NCBI GenBank assembly: GCA_001800285.1
Contig: MGVC01000029.1
Coordinates: 1 to 54,372 of the forward strand
DNA: 54,372 nucleotides
Direction of reading: 5' to 3'
From: Elusimicrobia bacterium RIFOXYA2_FULL_39_19
GTDB lineage: Bacteria > Elusimicrobiota > Endomicrobiia > CG1-02-37-114 > XYA2-FULL-39-19
Of the stretch, positions 29,374-39,100 are shown piece by piece (the stretch's first letter is position 1; the number at the start of each line of letters is the position of its first letter). Below the pieces are notes generated by a model, which was not told the DNA's origin, ran no database searches, and worked only from the letters and a program-made list of their open reading frames with translations. The translations under genes were made by a program, and so were the position numbers.

Positions 29374-30393
29374 TTATTTATTAACTAATTTTGCGCCGCA
29401 AGATTCCCTGATAACAAGTTCGGGTTCAATAACTATCTTTTTATACTGCATGTCAGGGTTTTCTATATTTTCAAGCAGTAGTTTTATACTTTCTTCAGAC
29501 AAAGTGGCAGTAGATAATTTAACTGTAGTTAAAGGAAACTTCATATGAGCAAGGTATTTAATGTCATAAAAACCTGTTATTGCAATATCTTCCGGAACTC
29601 TGATTCCTCTGCTGTTTAATTCTCTCCAGTAAGCCATAGCCATATTATCATCCACTGCCGAAATAACTGTAGGCCTGGGATTTATTTTCAGAATACTGTC
29701 AATGGTTTCAGGAATTTTACTTAAGTCAGAACGAATAATAAGTCCTGGGTTAAACTCAATATTGCTTTCTGCCAGAGCTTTTTTGTAACCTTCCATTTTC
29801 TGAACATTGGGCACCGGTTCTAAAGAACCCAGCGGGAAACAAATATTTTTATGGCCAATGCTTATCAGATGCCTTACCAGAAGATACTCACCCCAAAAAT
29901 GGTTAAAGCTGACACAGTTACAACTAATGTTTGCATCTCCGAATATAAGTACAAACGGAAATTTGCTTTCTTTAAGTTTCTCAAGCCTTTCAATAAAATT
30001 CTCCGGGTGCGATGTCGGCATAAGAGTGATAAGCGCCCCGTCTACCTTGCGCTTCATTAACAGTTCCATATAGGCCGCTTCCCTGTCATCTTTGTGGCCG
30101 CTAAAAAACAATATCATGTCCTGGTTATTTCTATACATAGTTTCTTCTATGTCTTTAAGCAATTCCGACCAATAGGGGTTTGTAATAGTATGAAGTACCA
30201 GCCCTACAGTCTGTGTTTTTTTGTTTTTAAGTGACCTGGCAATGTTGTTAGGCGTATAATTTAATTCATCAGCAATCTTTAATATTTTCCTTCTTGTTTC
30301 TTCGCTAATTCTCGGATTATTATTCAGTGCCCGCGACACCGTAGAATTATTTACGTTAGCTAACTTTGCGATGTCTTCTATTGTTTTATGCAT
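29374..30393 (-). CDS. LacI-family transcriptional regulator
   Basis: The start is placed at ATG 30393 (339 residues) because GGGAGG lies nine bases upstream and the protein then begins MHKTIEDIAKLANV, the normal LacI N-terminus; an in-frame ATG 42 bases upstream would add an unrelated tail. The helix-turn-helix and hinge are clear (IEDIAKLANVNNSTVSRAL to NNIARSLKNKKTQTVGLVL). A periplasmic-binding-like effector domain follows, with AVDDNMAMAYWRELNSRGIRVPEDIAITGFYD. Such regulators usually sense sugars. It is the first gene of the surface-protein array, so it probably controls the array and itself. Two similar operator-like sites lie upstream. The effector is unknown. Confidence 0.92.
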   Translation of the reverse strand: MHKTIEDIAKLANVNNSTVSRALNNNPRISEETRRKILKIADELNYTPNNIARSLKNKKTQTVGLVLHTITNPYWSELLKDIEETMYRNNQDMILFFSGHKDDREAAYMELLMKRKVDGALITLMPTSHPENFIERLEKLKESKFPFVLIFGDANISCNCVSFNHFWGEYLLVRHLISIGHKNICFPLGSLEPVPNVQKMEGYKKALAESNIEFNPGLIIRSDLSKIPETIDSILKINPRPTVISAVDDNMAMAYWRELNSRGIRVPEDIAITGFYDIKYLAHMKFPLTTVKLSTATLSEESIKLLLENIENPDMQYKKIVIEPELVIRESCGAKLVNK

Positions 30394-30408
30394 CTGTGCA
30401 AACCTCCC

Positions 30409-30424
30409 TGCGCAAACGTCTTCA
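30409..30424 (-). promoter_or_regulatory. Candidate LacI-family operator in the lacI leader
   Basis: The minus strand reads TGAAGACGTTTGCGCA, an imperfect dyad around a central CG like PurR and CcpA-type sites. The 9-mer TGAAGACGT recurs at 30759-30767 over the upstream transcription start. This copy lies just upstream of the GGGAGG of the lacI-family gene and downstream of the terminator, so it could act as a roadblock or control a second, weaker promoter. Confidence 0.45.
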
Positions 30425-30456
30425 TAAAGTTTCAAAAAAAATATATACTATAAAAT

Positions 30457-30500
30457 AAAAAAACCAGCCTATATTAGAAAACCTAAAATAGCCCGGTTAT
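30457..30500 (-). terminator. Strong intrinsic terminator between leader RNA and lacI-family gene
   Basis: On the minus strand, AACCGGGCTATTTTAG and CTAATATAGGCTGGTT form a 16-position stem with two mismatches and a short loop, followed by seven Ts. It lies 64 bases before the lacI-family ATG and downstream of the promoter at 30773-30801. It either ends a stand-alone RNA or attenuates the regulator gene. Confidence 0.8.
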
Positions 30501-30540
30501 ACCACAAAAAATACAAATCAAAACATGAGTTAAGTATTAT

Positions 30541-30743
30541 CGGTAACCGGCTGCCCTGCAAGCATCATCCTTTTTTGTACAAGCTAAGAACTTCGCTCAG
30601 GGCCCATTGGTTTTGCCCCGTCATATGCTTATGAACGGGAGGCTCGTCTGTGTCTGCAAGACGGCCTGTCCTCTGATTTCTCAGAGTTTGCCATTTCGGG
30701 TTTCTGTAACTTTCACTGCAAAGAACAATTATTTCCTATTGTT
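30541..30743 (-). ncRNA. Structured leader or stand-alone RNA of unknown family
   Basis: Between a consensus promoter and a strong terminator, this non-coding stretch is richer in G+C than its A+T-rich flanks. It holds at least five hairpins on the transcribed strand. In order they are AACAAT/ATTGTT (30743-30724), CTCTGA-GAAA-TCAGAG (30686-30671), GGCCGTC/GACGAGCC (about 30665-30641), CCCGT(T)CATA-AGCA-TATGACGGG (30639-30616) and a long GCCCTG/CAGGGC stem (30603-30553) with an inner AGC/GCT hairpin. No peptide ORF explains it. The message would be about 310 bases from promoter to terminator. It matches no class I can name: it lacks the GEMM-I core and the single rod of 6S RNA. Strand is set by promoter and terminator. 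Confidence 0.6.
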
Positions 30744-30753
30744 TGCTAATCTA

Positions 30754-30767
30754 TGCACACGTCTTCA
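30754..30767 (-). promoter_or_regulatory. Candidate LacI-family operator at the transcription start
   Basis: The minus strand reads TGAAGACGTGTGCA, sharing TGAAGACGT with the site at 30409-30424. It begins six to seven bases after the -10 box at 30773-30778, so a bound repressor would cover the start site. Confidence 0.5.
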
Positions 30768-30772
30768 CTATT

Positions 30773-30801
30773 AATATAATAGGTTTTTCCCATAAAGTCA
30801 A
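30773..30801 (-). promoter_or_regulatory. Sigma70 promoter of the leader RNA / lacI operon
   Basis: TTGACT (30801-30796), a 17-base spacer and TATATT (30778-30773) are near consensus. The predicted start is near 30766, inside the operator-like site. Confidence 0.75.
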
Positions 30802-30958
30802 GCTTTTTTTAAATATTGCCCTTTAATCTTTCAAAAAATGACACCATAACAAAGATGAACGTAAAGAGAATTTTTACTGTTTGAACGTTATTTAAAAATT
30901 TTACGTTTTATAAAGAACCGACTAACTATAATTAGAATATATGATAATGAAAAAAAAC

Positions 30959-31099
30959 TTATTTTGCCTGGCTTTTTAAAAAATCCCATATTACTTCGCA
31001 GGTATATGTATCTTTTGATGTTTTACCCACATATTTTTCTGCCAGGTATTGATAACCGCCGGGCCCGGCATGGATTTCTGCGAAGGGTATTAAAACGGT
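30959..31099 (-). pseudogene. C-terminal remnant of an alpha/beta-hydrolase (esterase)-like gene
   Basis: An open stretch of about 46 codons ends in TAA and reads IPFAEIHAGPGGYQYLAEKY, then VGKTSKDTYTCEVIWDFLKS. This resembles the last strand-histidine-helix part of esterase/PHB-depolymerase-like hydrolases (SEVIWDFFK-type ending). The upstream part is gone: the frame runs into a dispersed GTCATTCTGAACT repeat and has no start codon. The family call is tentative. Confidence 0.4.
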
Positions 31100-31128
31100 G
31101 TCATTCTGAACTTATTTCAAGGTCCCGG
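31099..31128. repeat. Half of a dispersed GTCATTCTGAACT-type repeat
   Basis: GTGTCATTCTGAACTTATTT and the following CAAGGTCCC match the widespread palindromic repeat usually written as GTCATTCTGAAC...GTTCAGAATGAC; only one arm is present. It sits between the two gene remnants. Confidence 0.45.
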
Positions 31129-31148
31129 TGTTTAATACTGCAAACTCC

Positions 31149-31478
31149 TTAGAACCTTGATGTAAATGATAGTTTACTAACATTTCCTAATACACCCATC
31201 GTACCAAAACCCATATCAATCTGATAACCTGTTATATTCAGCCCTATTCCTGCTGTATAACTTTCTAAGGTATAGCCATTTTTAAATCCAATACGAAACG
31301 CTATCAGCTTTGCATACCAGTATTCCAGGCCCAGGTGGATTTTTATTTCTTCATCATTGGGCCTTACTACTTCTCCGCTTAAAGCCACTTTATTTAAATA
31401 CGTGTCTTGTAGATTATAGGCTACAACAAAACGAAAGTGTATGCAGAGCGCTTCTTGAATAGGCCTAGGCAGTCTCAA
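31149..31478 (-). pseudogene. C-terminal remnant of a PorV/PorQ-family gene
   Basis: The last ~95 residues (VAYNLQDTYLNKVALSGEVV, RPNDEEIKIHLGLEYW, IAFRIGFKNGYTLESYTAGI, then YQIDMGFGTMGVLGNVSKLS and final FTSRF) align with the barrel end of the PorV-like proteins at 10105-11286 and 28404-29357. The signal peptide, the GARPxGMGGAY start and two thirds of the barrel are missing. The first ~12 codons look unrelated, and no promoter or Shine-Dalgarno was seen. It is a third, broken copy of this family in the window. Confidence 0.7.
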
Positions 31479-31491
31479 TTCGTTAAAATGA

Positions 31492-31536
31492 AAAATGTAA
31501 CAATTAAACCGTTTCTATAGAAAAAGCTTAATTGTT
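31492..31536 (-). terminator. Terminator of the reversed AbiE operon
   Basis: AACAATTAA and TTAATTGTT form a 9-bp stem (31536-31499) with an inner TTTCTATAGAAA palindrome, followed on the minus strand by ACATTTTTC. It overlaps the TAA stop of the AbiEi-like gene. Confidence 0.6.
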
Positions 31537-32154
31537 GCGTTTTTTAATTATTTCTTCAAGTTTAATTTCTGCGGCAACCAGGGCTTTTTTATCAGGTATT
31601 TTTTGGATCCACTCCCTGGCTTTTTTTACGTCAAATGGCTTTTTTAGATTAAGCTCCGGGAAAAAACCATATTGTTTTTTTTTCCTTGTAAAAAGATAAA
31701 GACAATCGGCTAATGCTTTTTCAGGTTCGGCTACAAGAAAACTCCCTGTACCCTTATACCATTCAAAACCGGAAAAAAACTGAGATGATATTTTATGAAC
31801 CAAAAATGTGCCAACCGTTGTGGTTATTTTTCTGGTATGAGCAGTTGAAGCCAGGGTTATAACCTGCGGAATCTGTTCAATAATTCCGTGCAAGTGTAGA
31901 GCGCTTAAAAAGGAAACGTAAACCCTGCTGCCCCGGAAAAGATGAGGGACCACCATATAAGGGCTTAATAGTTTACCTCCCACTTCAACCCAGACCCCGC
32001 GATAAATTTTTTTTACAATAGTATGCTCGCTGAGATAAGCAAGCGCCTGGCTTACCGTAGACATGCTTTTGCCGGAAATGTCGGACAGCTCCCGTGTAGT
32101 AAAAACAGGCCGGCCAAGCCTTCTGATATATTCAACTGTTATTGCCTGGGGCAT
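31528..32154 (-). CDS. AbiEi-like antitoxin / transcriptional regulator
   Basis: This 208-residue protein has an N-terminal winged helix (about 8-58, FTTRELSDISGKSMSTVSQALAYL). The AbiEi-type body includes YVSFLSALHLHGIIEQIP, the AEPEKALADCLYL motif and a short C-terminal helix. AbiEi proteins repress their own operon and counter the AbiEii nucleotidyltransferase toxin. The gene overlaps the 3' end of the toxin gene by 16 bases and has no Shine-Dalgarno, so translation is probably coupled. The usual abiE order is antitoxin first; here the toxin is first. Confidence in the family is good; activity is inferred. Confidence 0.8.
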   Translation of the reverse strand: MPQAITVEYIRRLGRPVFTTRELSDISGKSMSTVSQALAYLSEHTIVKKIYRGVWVEVGGKLLSPYMVVPHLFRGSRVYVSFLSALHLHGIIEQIPQVITLASTAHTRKITTTVGTFLVHKISSQFFSGFEWYKGTGSFLVAEPEKALADCLYLFTRKKKQYGFFPELNLKKPFDVKKAREWIQKIPDKKALVAAEIKLEEIIKKRNN

Positions 32155-32912
32155 ATAAACTCGGTGATTTTTATTTTAATCTCATCCCATAAATCAGGAT
32201 TTTCATAGGCCATCCTTGCTTCATCAGCAAGATAATTCAATACGGTATCCCGGTACTGGCGGAAGCTGACAGAAAATGTATTATTACATGCGGTATCTTT
32301 CACGGTTGCCGGTATGTTTATTTTACCGGAGCCTTCAGTTAACTGGGTAGATAGGGTATAAAGATCAAAAATATCCCGGGCCTGAACTATACTTCTGCCT
32401 GCCAAGGCATATATTTTCTGCAGGGCTGCGCTTTGAATATCATAATGACTGACTATCAATGGGGAAATTTTATAACTGCGAAGAATCTTTTCAGAAACAG
32501 GCCCTACTACAGCCTTACCTAAGGCTTCCCTTCGGGAAAATTCAATTTTTGTAAAAAGGTCTTCCCCCCGAGAAGCTAATATATGTATTTTAAAACGCTG
32601 GGTGGTTTCTATTTGTTTTGCTTTTGTTATATTTGGCGGTATTATTTTTTCAATACCGAATGGTTTAATTTCGTTCAATAAAGCTTGTGAATCAAGTATT
32701 TTCATAACAATATCCCGCAAGGTTATAACATTTATGGTATTAATATCTATGTCCATATCTTCCGAATACCTGATATTGCTGAAAAATAACCGCATATTTA
32801 CCCCGCCTTTAAGAGCATAAATATTAGGCCTTAACTTTAATGAAAGCAGGCGGAGAAATTCAATATGGAATACTTCTCTAACCTGAAGATTGTTATATAA
32901 ATGGCTTTTCAT
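32139..32912 (-). CDS. AbiEii-like nucleotidyltransferase toxin
   Basis: This 257-residue protein carries the AbiEii/MenT-type nucleotidyltransferase signature: GGVNMRLFF (Gly36-Gly37) and RYSEDMDID (Ser50-Glu51-Asp52, Asp54) in the N-terminal third. The helix LQKIYALAGRSIVQARDIFDLYTL, with the Lys and Asp typical of the family's second core motif, follows. Such toxins transfer nucleotides, in studied members to tRNA 3' ends. It is the first gene of its operon, from a consensus promoter whose start site is only about 20 bases upstream, and no Shine-Dalgarno is visible. A shorter start is possible but would lose part of the first helix. Confidence 0.82.
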   Translation of the reverse strand: MKSHLYNNLQVREVFHIEFLRLLSLKLRPNIYALKGGVNMRLFFSNIRYSEDMDIDINTINVITLRDIVMKILDSQALLNEIKPFGIEKIIPPNITKAKQIETTQRFKIHILASRGEDLFTKIEFSRREALGKAVVGPVSEKILRSYKISPLIVSHYDIQSAALQKIYALAGRSIVQARDIFDLYTLSTQLTEGSGKINIPATVKDTACNNTFSVSFRQYRDTVLNYLADEARMAYENPDLWDEIKIKITEFICPRQ

Positions 32913-32925
32913 ATATGTTATATAT

Positions 32926-32969
32926 TTTAGTTGTAACTAAATAATAGGACATATTAAATAAAATGTCAA
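32926..32969 (-). promoter_or_regulatory. Promoter and operator-like inverted repeat of the reversed AbiE operon
   Basis: TTGACA (32969-32964), a 17-base spacer and TATTAT (32946-32941) form a near-consensus promoter. TTTAGTTACAACTAAA (32941-32926) is a perfect 7-bp inverted repeat with a 2-base centre that abuts the -10 box, a likely autoregulatory site for the AbiEi-like protein. Confidence 0.72.
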
Positions 32970-33103
32970 TTTATGATAAACGCTGGGTATGGTGGTTTAC
33001 GCAAGAGGTGCTGCCTGCCGGTATTTTTTCTGCAGGACGGGTTTTCCCTATCTTTCCCTTTTAGCAGTTCACTGTTTTTTGTTTTACGGTTAGAATTAAA
33101 TCC

Positions 33104-36100
33104 CTATTCGCTTTCAGTGGCGGTTATTACAACAGGCATTACCTGTTCTCTTACGGTGGTTGTGCCGACGGGTGTATCAAGCCTGAACCATAAAGTGGTG
33201 TCGCTTAATAACGGCAGAATGTTATACGGTTCTATTCTATTGCCGTCAAAAGAAGTGTTTACTGCTGTGCCGGTAGAAAAATGTACCAGAGATGTCATGA
33301 TAGTTGAAGACGAAATAATTATATCATCGCCGATAGACGTACCAAAATCTGCAAGGGCGGGGCGCGTGTCACTGAACACTCCGTACAATACATACCTGTT
33401 GTTTCCGGCGGTAACTCCCTGTTCCCACTCACAGGAGGTGCCCGGCAACAGGGCCATAGTACTTATCATCAGCGTGTAGTTTTCTCTTACAGTGCTGTTA
33501 GGGCCGTTACGGATAATAAGGCCTGCCATGGAAACCGTGGAAATATTTGTATCAAGAGTTCCAAAATTGTAAAAAGTACTTGGTTCTACCAGATCAATGC
33601 TTAATATCACTACCTGGGCATAATTTGTTGTGCCCGGATTACTTTCAAGAGACCAGTGTGTAGAATATTCATCCCGGGTCCAGGCCCTGAAGTAATATGT
33701 TGTTCCGGGTGAAAGGCCGGTTATGGTCCAGGACTGTTTCTCCCCGGGTTTTACTGCTGTAGGGTTGCCTGTTGAAATGGTGATACCGGAAGATTTTATA
33801 CTGTGCGTGCTCCAGTAGGTATAATAATTATCTATCCACTGCGTTTGATTGGCCCAGGTTGAATACTGAATAAGAAAAACTGCATCTGTAAGATCAAGTA
33901 TATATCCGTCATCTCCGGGAGCGCTCCAGGTAAGTTCTATTGTACGTCCATAAGCGCCCACAGCTGCTGTCAGGTCTGTGATTGCGCCCGGATTTATTAC
34001 CTGGACAAAACACGTGGCTCCATTTGAAAGAGGTGACCAGTTTAATACATCGTCAGCCACCCAAATATGAAAATAGTGAGAAGTATCTTCCAATATGGCA
34101 TCAAAAACACAATATTGGCTCTGCCCGGGGTTCACATTAATTGTTGAAATTACTAAATCTGCTGTTGACCTATTCCACACAAAAGCAGCATCTGTAGAAT
34201 ATTGAATAGCATATCTTCCGTAGTTAAGAGTTCCGGTATCACCATCATCGCCGGGAGAACTCCAGAACAACAGAATTTTATTTGAAAACCCTACTTGTGA
34301 TGCTGCAAGGCTTGACACAGCAGAAGGCGCTATTGCGTCAATCATTTCATCTGCACCTATGTCCCAGGCGCCATTAAAAGGCCTGGGCTGGTACTTGACG
34401 TCATTAGGAACTCTAAGGTAAGAATCGCTGGTTAAATCTGCTCCCTGGTCCCGTGCAACTGTGTCAGTATTTGTAAGACGGAAAATTTTGTTGGCTGCAT
34501 CACTAAACTCTACTGTGCCGGTTAAATCTGTATCACCTGCCAGGTCTGACATATTGCTGTCAGTAGTATCAAAAGAACCATTGTAACCGTTTGTGCAACC
34601 CTGAACTAAATTGTTTTTAAGAACCACTGTTCCATTAACTTTCTGAATACCTATCTGGCAATTATATACTGTATTATTGTAAATATACAATGACCTGTCT
34701 ACGCCGCCAGCCCATATTCCATAACAAACATTTGTACTGTATATTGTTCCAAAATCATAAATAATGTTGTTCCAAATTCTAACTTCACTTCCAACTGCAT
34801 GACTGCCGGCATAAGCAATAGCACGGACATTATTATATTGAAAATTGCCTGTTCCCTTTATTATGCAATTCGTTACTCTTATATCCTGCACGCCTTTAAT
34901 ATCATTACAGCCTAAACTCAAAGCCTGAGAATTAGTTGTATCATTTGTATTATTAAACTGAATACCTTCAATTCTAATATTTGCTTCATTACTAGTAATA
35001 CAATAATTGGTACCTACGTTCATCCTGTAAACATTATCATCCCAGATACCGCTATGCCTGTTTGAGGCGGGAGTGCGGACTACTATATAGTTTTTAGCAC
35101 TGGTATACCAACCATTAATATAGCAGGCTGTTGTATCTTCAAAAGGATAACATTCTGCAACAACAATTACTGAATTACCGCAATTGGAAATGGTCACATA
35201 GTTTGAGCCCTGGTTTTTGTAAACATGTTCCCCGGATATGAATTTACCTTCAATTCCTTCTATCATCACCTGGGCAGCGGTTACATGGGTAACATAGCCG
35301 GTGGCTCCGGATAAAAGCCCCCAGACTTTTGAACCGTTAGAAATTGTTCCTGTTAAACCGCCGTGCGAAAACACTACAACTGTGCTGACAGTTAAATTAC
35401 AATCATTGGCCGCTTCCCAGGCAGACAAACTGGCAAAGTCCCCGCCAACATCTTTTATGGTACAGATAAATTCCACAGGCGGCAGATACCAGGTAGTACC
35501 GTTAGAAACAGCAGACCAGTTACCCGGGCTTTCATCCTGCGTCCAGATACGGAAATAATAAGTAGCAGGCTGGTATAAACCGGTAAGTGTAAATGAAGCT
35601 TTTGTTCCTACGCTTGTACCGGATGTAGAAATAGCAAACGTATAACCATCCATTGAAGAGGTACCCCAGACAGCACTGAAGGTGGCATATTGAATGTAAT
35701 ATAAACTACCGGAATCTAAAATGTTTGTTGTGCCTAAATCATCGCTGGGCGTGCTCCAGGTTAGTTTTAAATCTCCAAAACTGTTTCCTATTGTTGATGC
35801 CAGGTCTGTTATGGCGTCGGGAGGTATCAATTGTATATAACAGGTGGTCATATTGGATTTTTCTGACCAGTTGTCCCAGTCATCACGGGTCCATAACCGG
35901 AAATAATAACTTGTATTTTCAAGCGGAAAACTTGTAATGCAATATTTCAGGCTGGTATAAGGATTTACGTTAACTGTAGAAATTGTTACCTGAGCGCTGG
36001 CGGTAGACCAGAAAACTGTAGAGCTGTTGCTTGACCAATGAACTCTAAACTGGCTGTCACCATAAATAGGCCCGGTGACTAACATACCGGTAGTTCCGTC

Positions 36101-39100
36101 ATCTCCCGGGCACAGCCAGCTAAGTACTGCTGTATCTCCTATAGGCGGAGTGCATGCCAGGTCAACAGTGGTAGGCGCACTGGGAAAAGAAATATAAAAT
36201 TCGTCCATATCACCGGCCGGGCCGTTATAAGAATTATTGGGCCTGCCTCCAATTGACATTTTATCTATCACGTAAGTTGCCCAGCCTGCAGTTGTGGAAG
36301 TATAAGAACTTTTAGTCCCGTCTATCCAAACCTCTGCATTACTGTTAACCCGGTCCCAGACGAATTTATAAAGATGATATTCTCCGGAAGGATAACCCCA
36401 CCAACCGGTATATGATTGCGCTTGAACACCATTTGCTTCATTTGCTAAAAATTGTAACCGATAAGGAGGATTACTCGTGCGTAAAGTTCTCATATTTTGG
36501 GCGTAAGGGCCGCTGGAACAGAACAAACCATTGCAATTAGTACCTCTGGCATAAACATCAATCTGGCCTTTATCAGGATTAATATTTGCACCGTCAATTA
36601 ACGCATAATGGCCGCTAGTATTCCAATGAGTTGGAAAATAAAGGCCATTTCCATTAACCCCGTCCGTGGCTACTATAGCACTGTTTGGATTATATATCCT
36701 TATATTTCCCACACCAATATTTGGAACAGTATCTGATAAATTTTCCATATCCCAGTAAAAACACGGGTCAAAACCCGCCCGGGTTCCGTAACCGCCAAAA
36801 GTCTGGGGATAGTTAGTTGCACCATTGGAAATTGCTGACCACAAAGGGCCCTCATCTTTCATCCATAAACGGAAATAATAGGTTACGCTTCCCGTTAAAT
36901 TATTGGCATAATATTCATTATAGCGCCTTTGGGCCAGAGTAGTGGCAATTATTATTTCGTACTGGTTATACTGGTCCGTCCAGCCGGACGGGGAGTCCCA
37001 GTCTACAGCCTCAAAAGTTGAATACCTGACACGAAAGGCCCCGTTGGTTACGGTGCCCGTATTGCCATCGTCGCCGGTACTGGTCCAGGTAAGCCTTATC
37101 CTGTAAGCGGCCTTGATTGTTGAAGCGCTTAAATCTGTTACTGCATCCGGCAATTGATAATAAGCCCAGTTAGTTGCCCCGTTTGAAATTGCAGACCAAT
37201 TACCCAAACCTTCATCACGCGCCCAAAGCCTGAAATAAAATGTTGCAGTTTCAGTTATCCCGGTAACCAGGCGTGACTGTGCCATGCCAAATACACAGGT
37301 AGTGTCCCACTCCAGCTGATATTTATTCTGTACATCATTCCAGGAACCTGTTTCCCAAAAATCCGGCTCTGCAGAAGTAAACGTAGCATATTTTACACGG
37401 TATCTTCCGTTAGTTATATTGCCGCTGGTGCCGTCATCTCCGGGGGCCAGCCAGTTTAATTTTATTTCACTTGGGTTTGCGGTTGTAAATGCCTCCAGTG
37501 TGGTAATATTGTTAGGCGGCATAAAAGTAACCCAGGCCTGGCCCGTATTTGAAACATCAGACCAGTTTTTACATTCATCACTTGTATAAACTTTTATATA
37601 GTAGGTTACACTTTCTGATAAACCTGCCAGCGTCCATTTTTGATTGTTGCCGGGAACTGTGTTGGTAGCCCAGGTAATCTGGTATTGAAAAATTGGATTT
37701 GTAAATATTACAGTTGACTGCCAGTCTACCGTAGAATAAGTGGCATATTTTATCCGGTATAACCCTCCGGTAATAGCACCCGCCCCTGCATCATCTCCCG
37801 CAGAGGTCCATTCCAGGTCAATTTGGCCTACCGTTGTACCCGAAGAAGCAAACACATCAGTTAACGGGGAAGGCGGGATGCCGATAATATAATTTGTAGC
37901 GCCATAAGAGGTTAAAGACCAGTTATCCCATTCATCACAGGTCCATAACCGGAAATAGTAAGTTGCATAAACCGGTGCAAGCTCTGTGTTGGGCAAGCCT
38001 GTAAGAGCATATTTTTGTACCTGTAAGGCAGGGACATTGGTTGTTGAAATGGTTATTTGTGCCGTACCTGTGGTCCAGAAAAGAGTATAAGTTGAATACT
38101 GGATTTTATATTTACTGTTGCCGTAAGAATAGCTTGTTATAAGCGGATTTGAGGTTCCGTCATCGCCCGGGGAGGACCAGGTAAGAACTACCTCTCCTTC
38201 GTTGGCGCTGGCAGCTGCCATAAAATCTGTTGTAATTGTGGGCGCGCTGGGAAAATGAACAAAGAATTCATCCATGGTACCGTGGGCATCACCCCAGTTA
38301 CTTCCTCCATGCCTGTTTAAAACACCAATATTATTGAATGTCATTTCTTGCCAGCTGCCGGCGTTAGCTACGTTTCCGGATCTTTTTACGCCGTCAATCC
38401 AGATTTCTGCTTTTTGTACTGACCGGTCCCAGGCAAATTTAAAATAATACCAGGTCCCTGCTACCGGCGACCAGCCTGTGGTCTGAACATATACGTTATT
38501 CTGTGTATCCGGATAAAAAATACAAGAGGCACCGCTCCAGATTACCCCTGCGTAAAGATAAGAATTGACTGCTGTACAGCTGGAAGAAAAGAAATAGTTC
38601 TGCACGCCGCCCGGGTTGCCTGTATTGTCCGGTTTAAACCAGAATTCTATTACACCTTTACTGCCGTCAACATTTCCGGCATCAAGGTTATAATATGCCG
38701 GATTTGCCTGCCAGCCGCTGGTCAGGTGGATTGCCTGGCCGTTTTGCCCCGCTACGTTTGTTATTGACGCACCGCTGGGATTTATAAAGGTAATATTTCC
38801 AAAACCAAGATTCGGAGCTTCATCGGTTGTATTTTCCATGTCCCAGTAAATACGGGGGTCATAACCGGTAACAGAACCGGTCTGCGCGTAAGCGGTAGCC
38901 CCATTGGAAATTGCTGACAAGTTACCCAGAAAATCCTGCGTCCAGACACGGAAATAGTAGGTTACGCCTCTGGTAAGATTAGAAACAATATATTTATTTG
39001 TTTTCCTGTTTCCAATATTTGTAGCAATGTTTATTTCATATCTGCTTAACGGGTCAGTCCAGGTACCGGTAGTCCAATAATCTGAAACCGTTGTATCGTA

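Noticed and set aside
29374-30435. Longer start of the lacI-family gene at 30435
   Set aside because: It would add 14 residues with no LacI homology, lacks a Shine-Dalgarno and covers the operator-like site. The ATG at 30393 follows GGGAGG.
30541-30720. Cyclic-di-GMP (GEMM-I) riboswitch before the lacI-family gene
   Set aside because: GGCAAAC, a GAAA-capped stem, GGAC and a final GGTTACCG recall GEMM-I. The diagnostic GACGCAAAGCC core is missing and the outer stem does not pair.
30541-30760. 6S RNA or RNase P RNA
   Set aside because: The arms form separate short hairpins, not the single long rod with central bubble of 6S RNA. The RNase P core GAGGAAAGTCC is absent.
32973-33479. Plus-strand ORF of 168 codons at the end of the giant gene
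   Set aside because: Most of it is antisense to the beta-strand-rich C-terminus of the 3066-residue protein, and no promoter or Shine-Dalgarno supports it.
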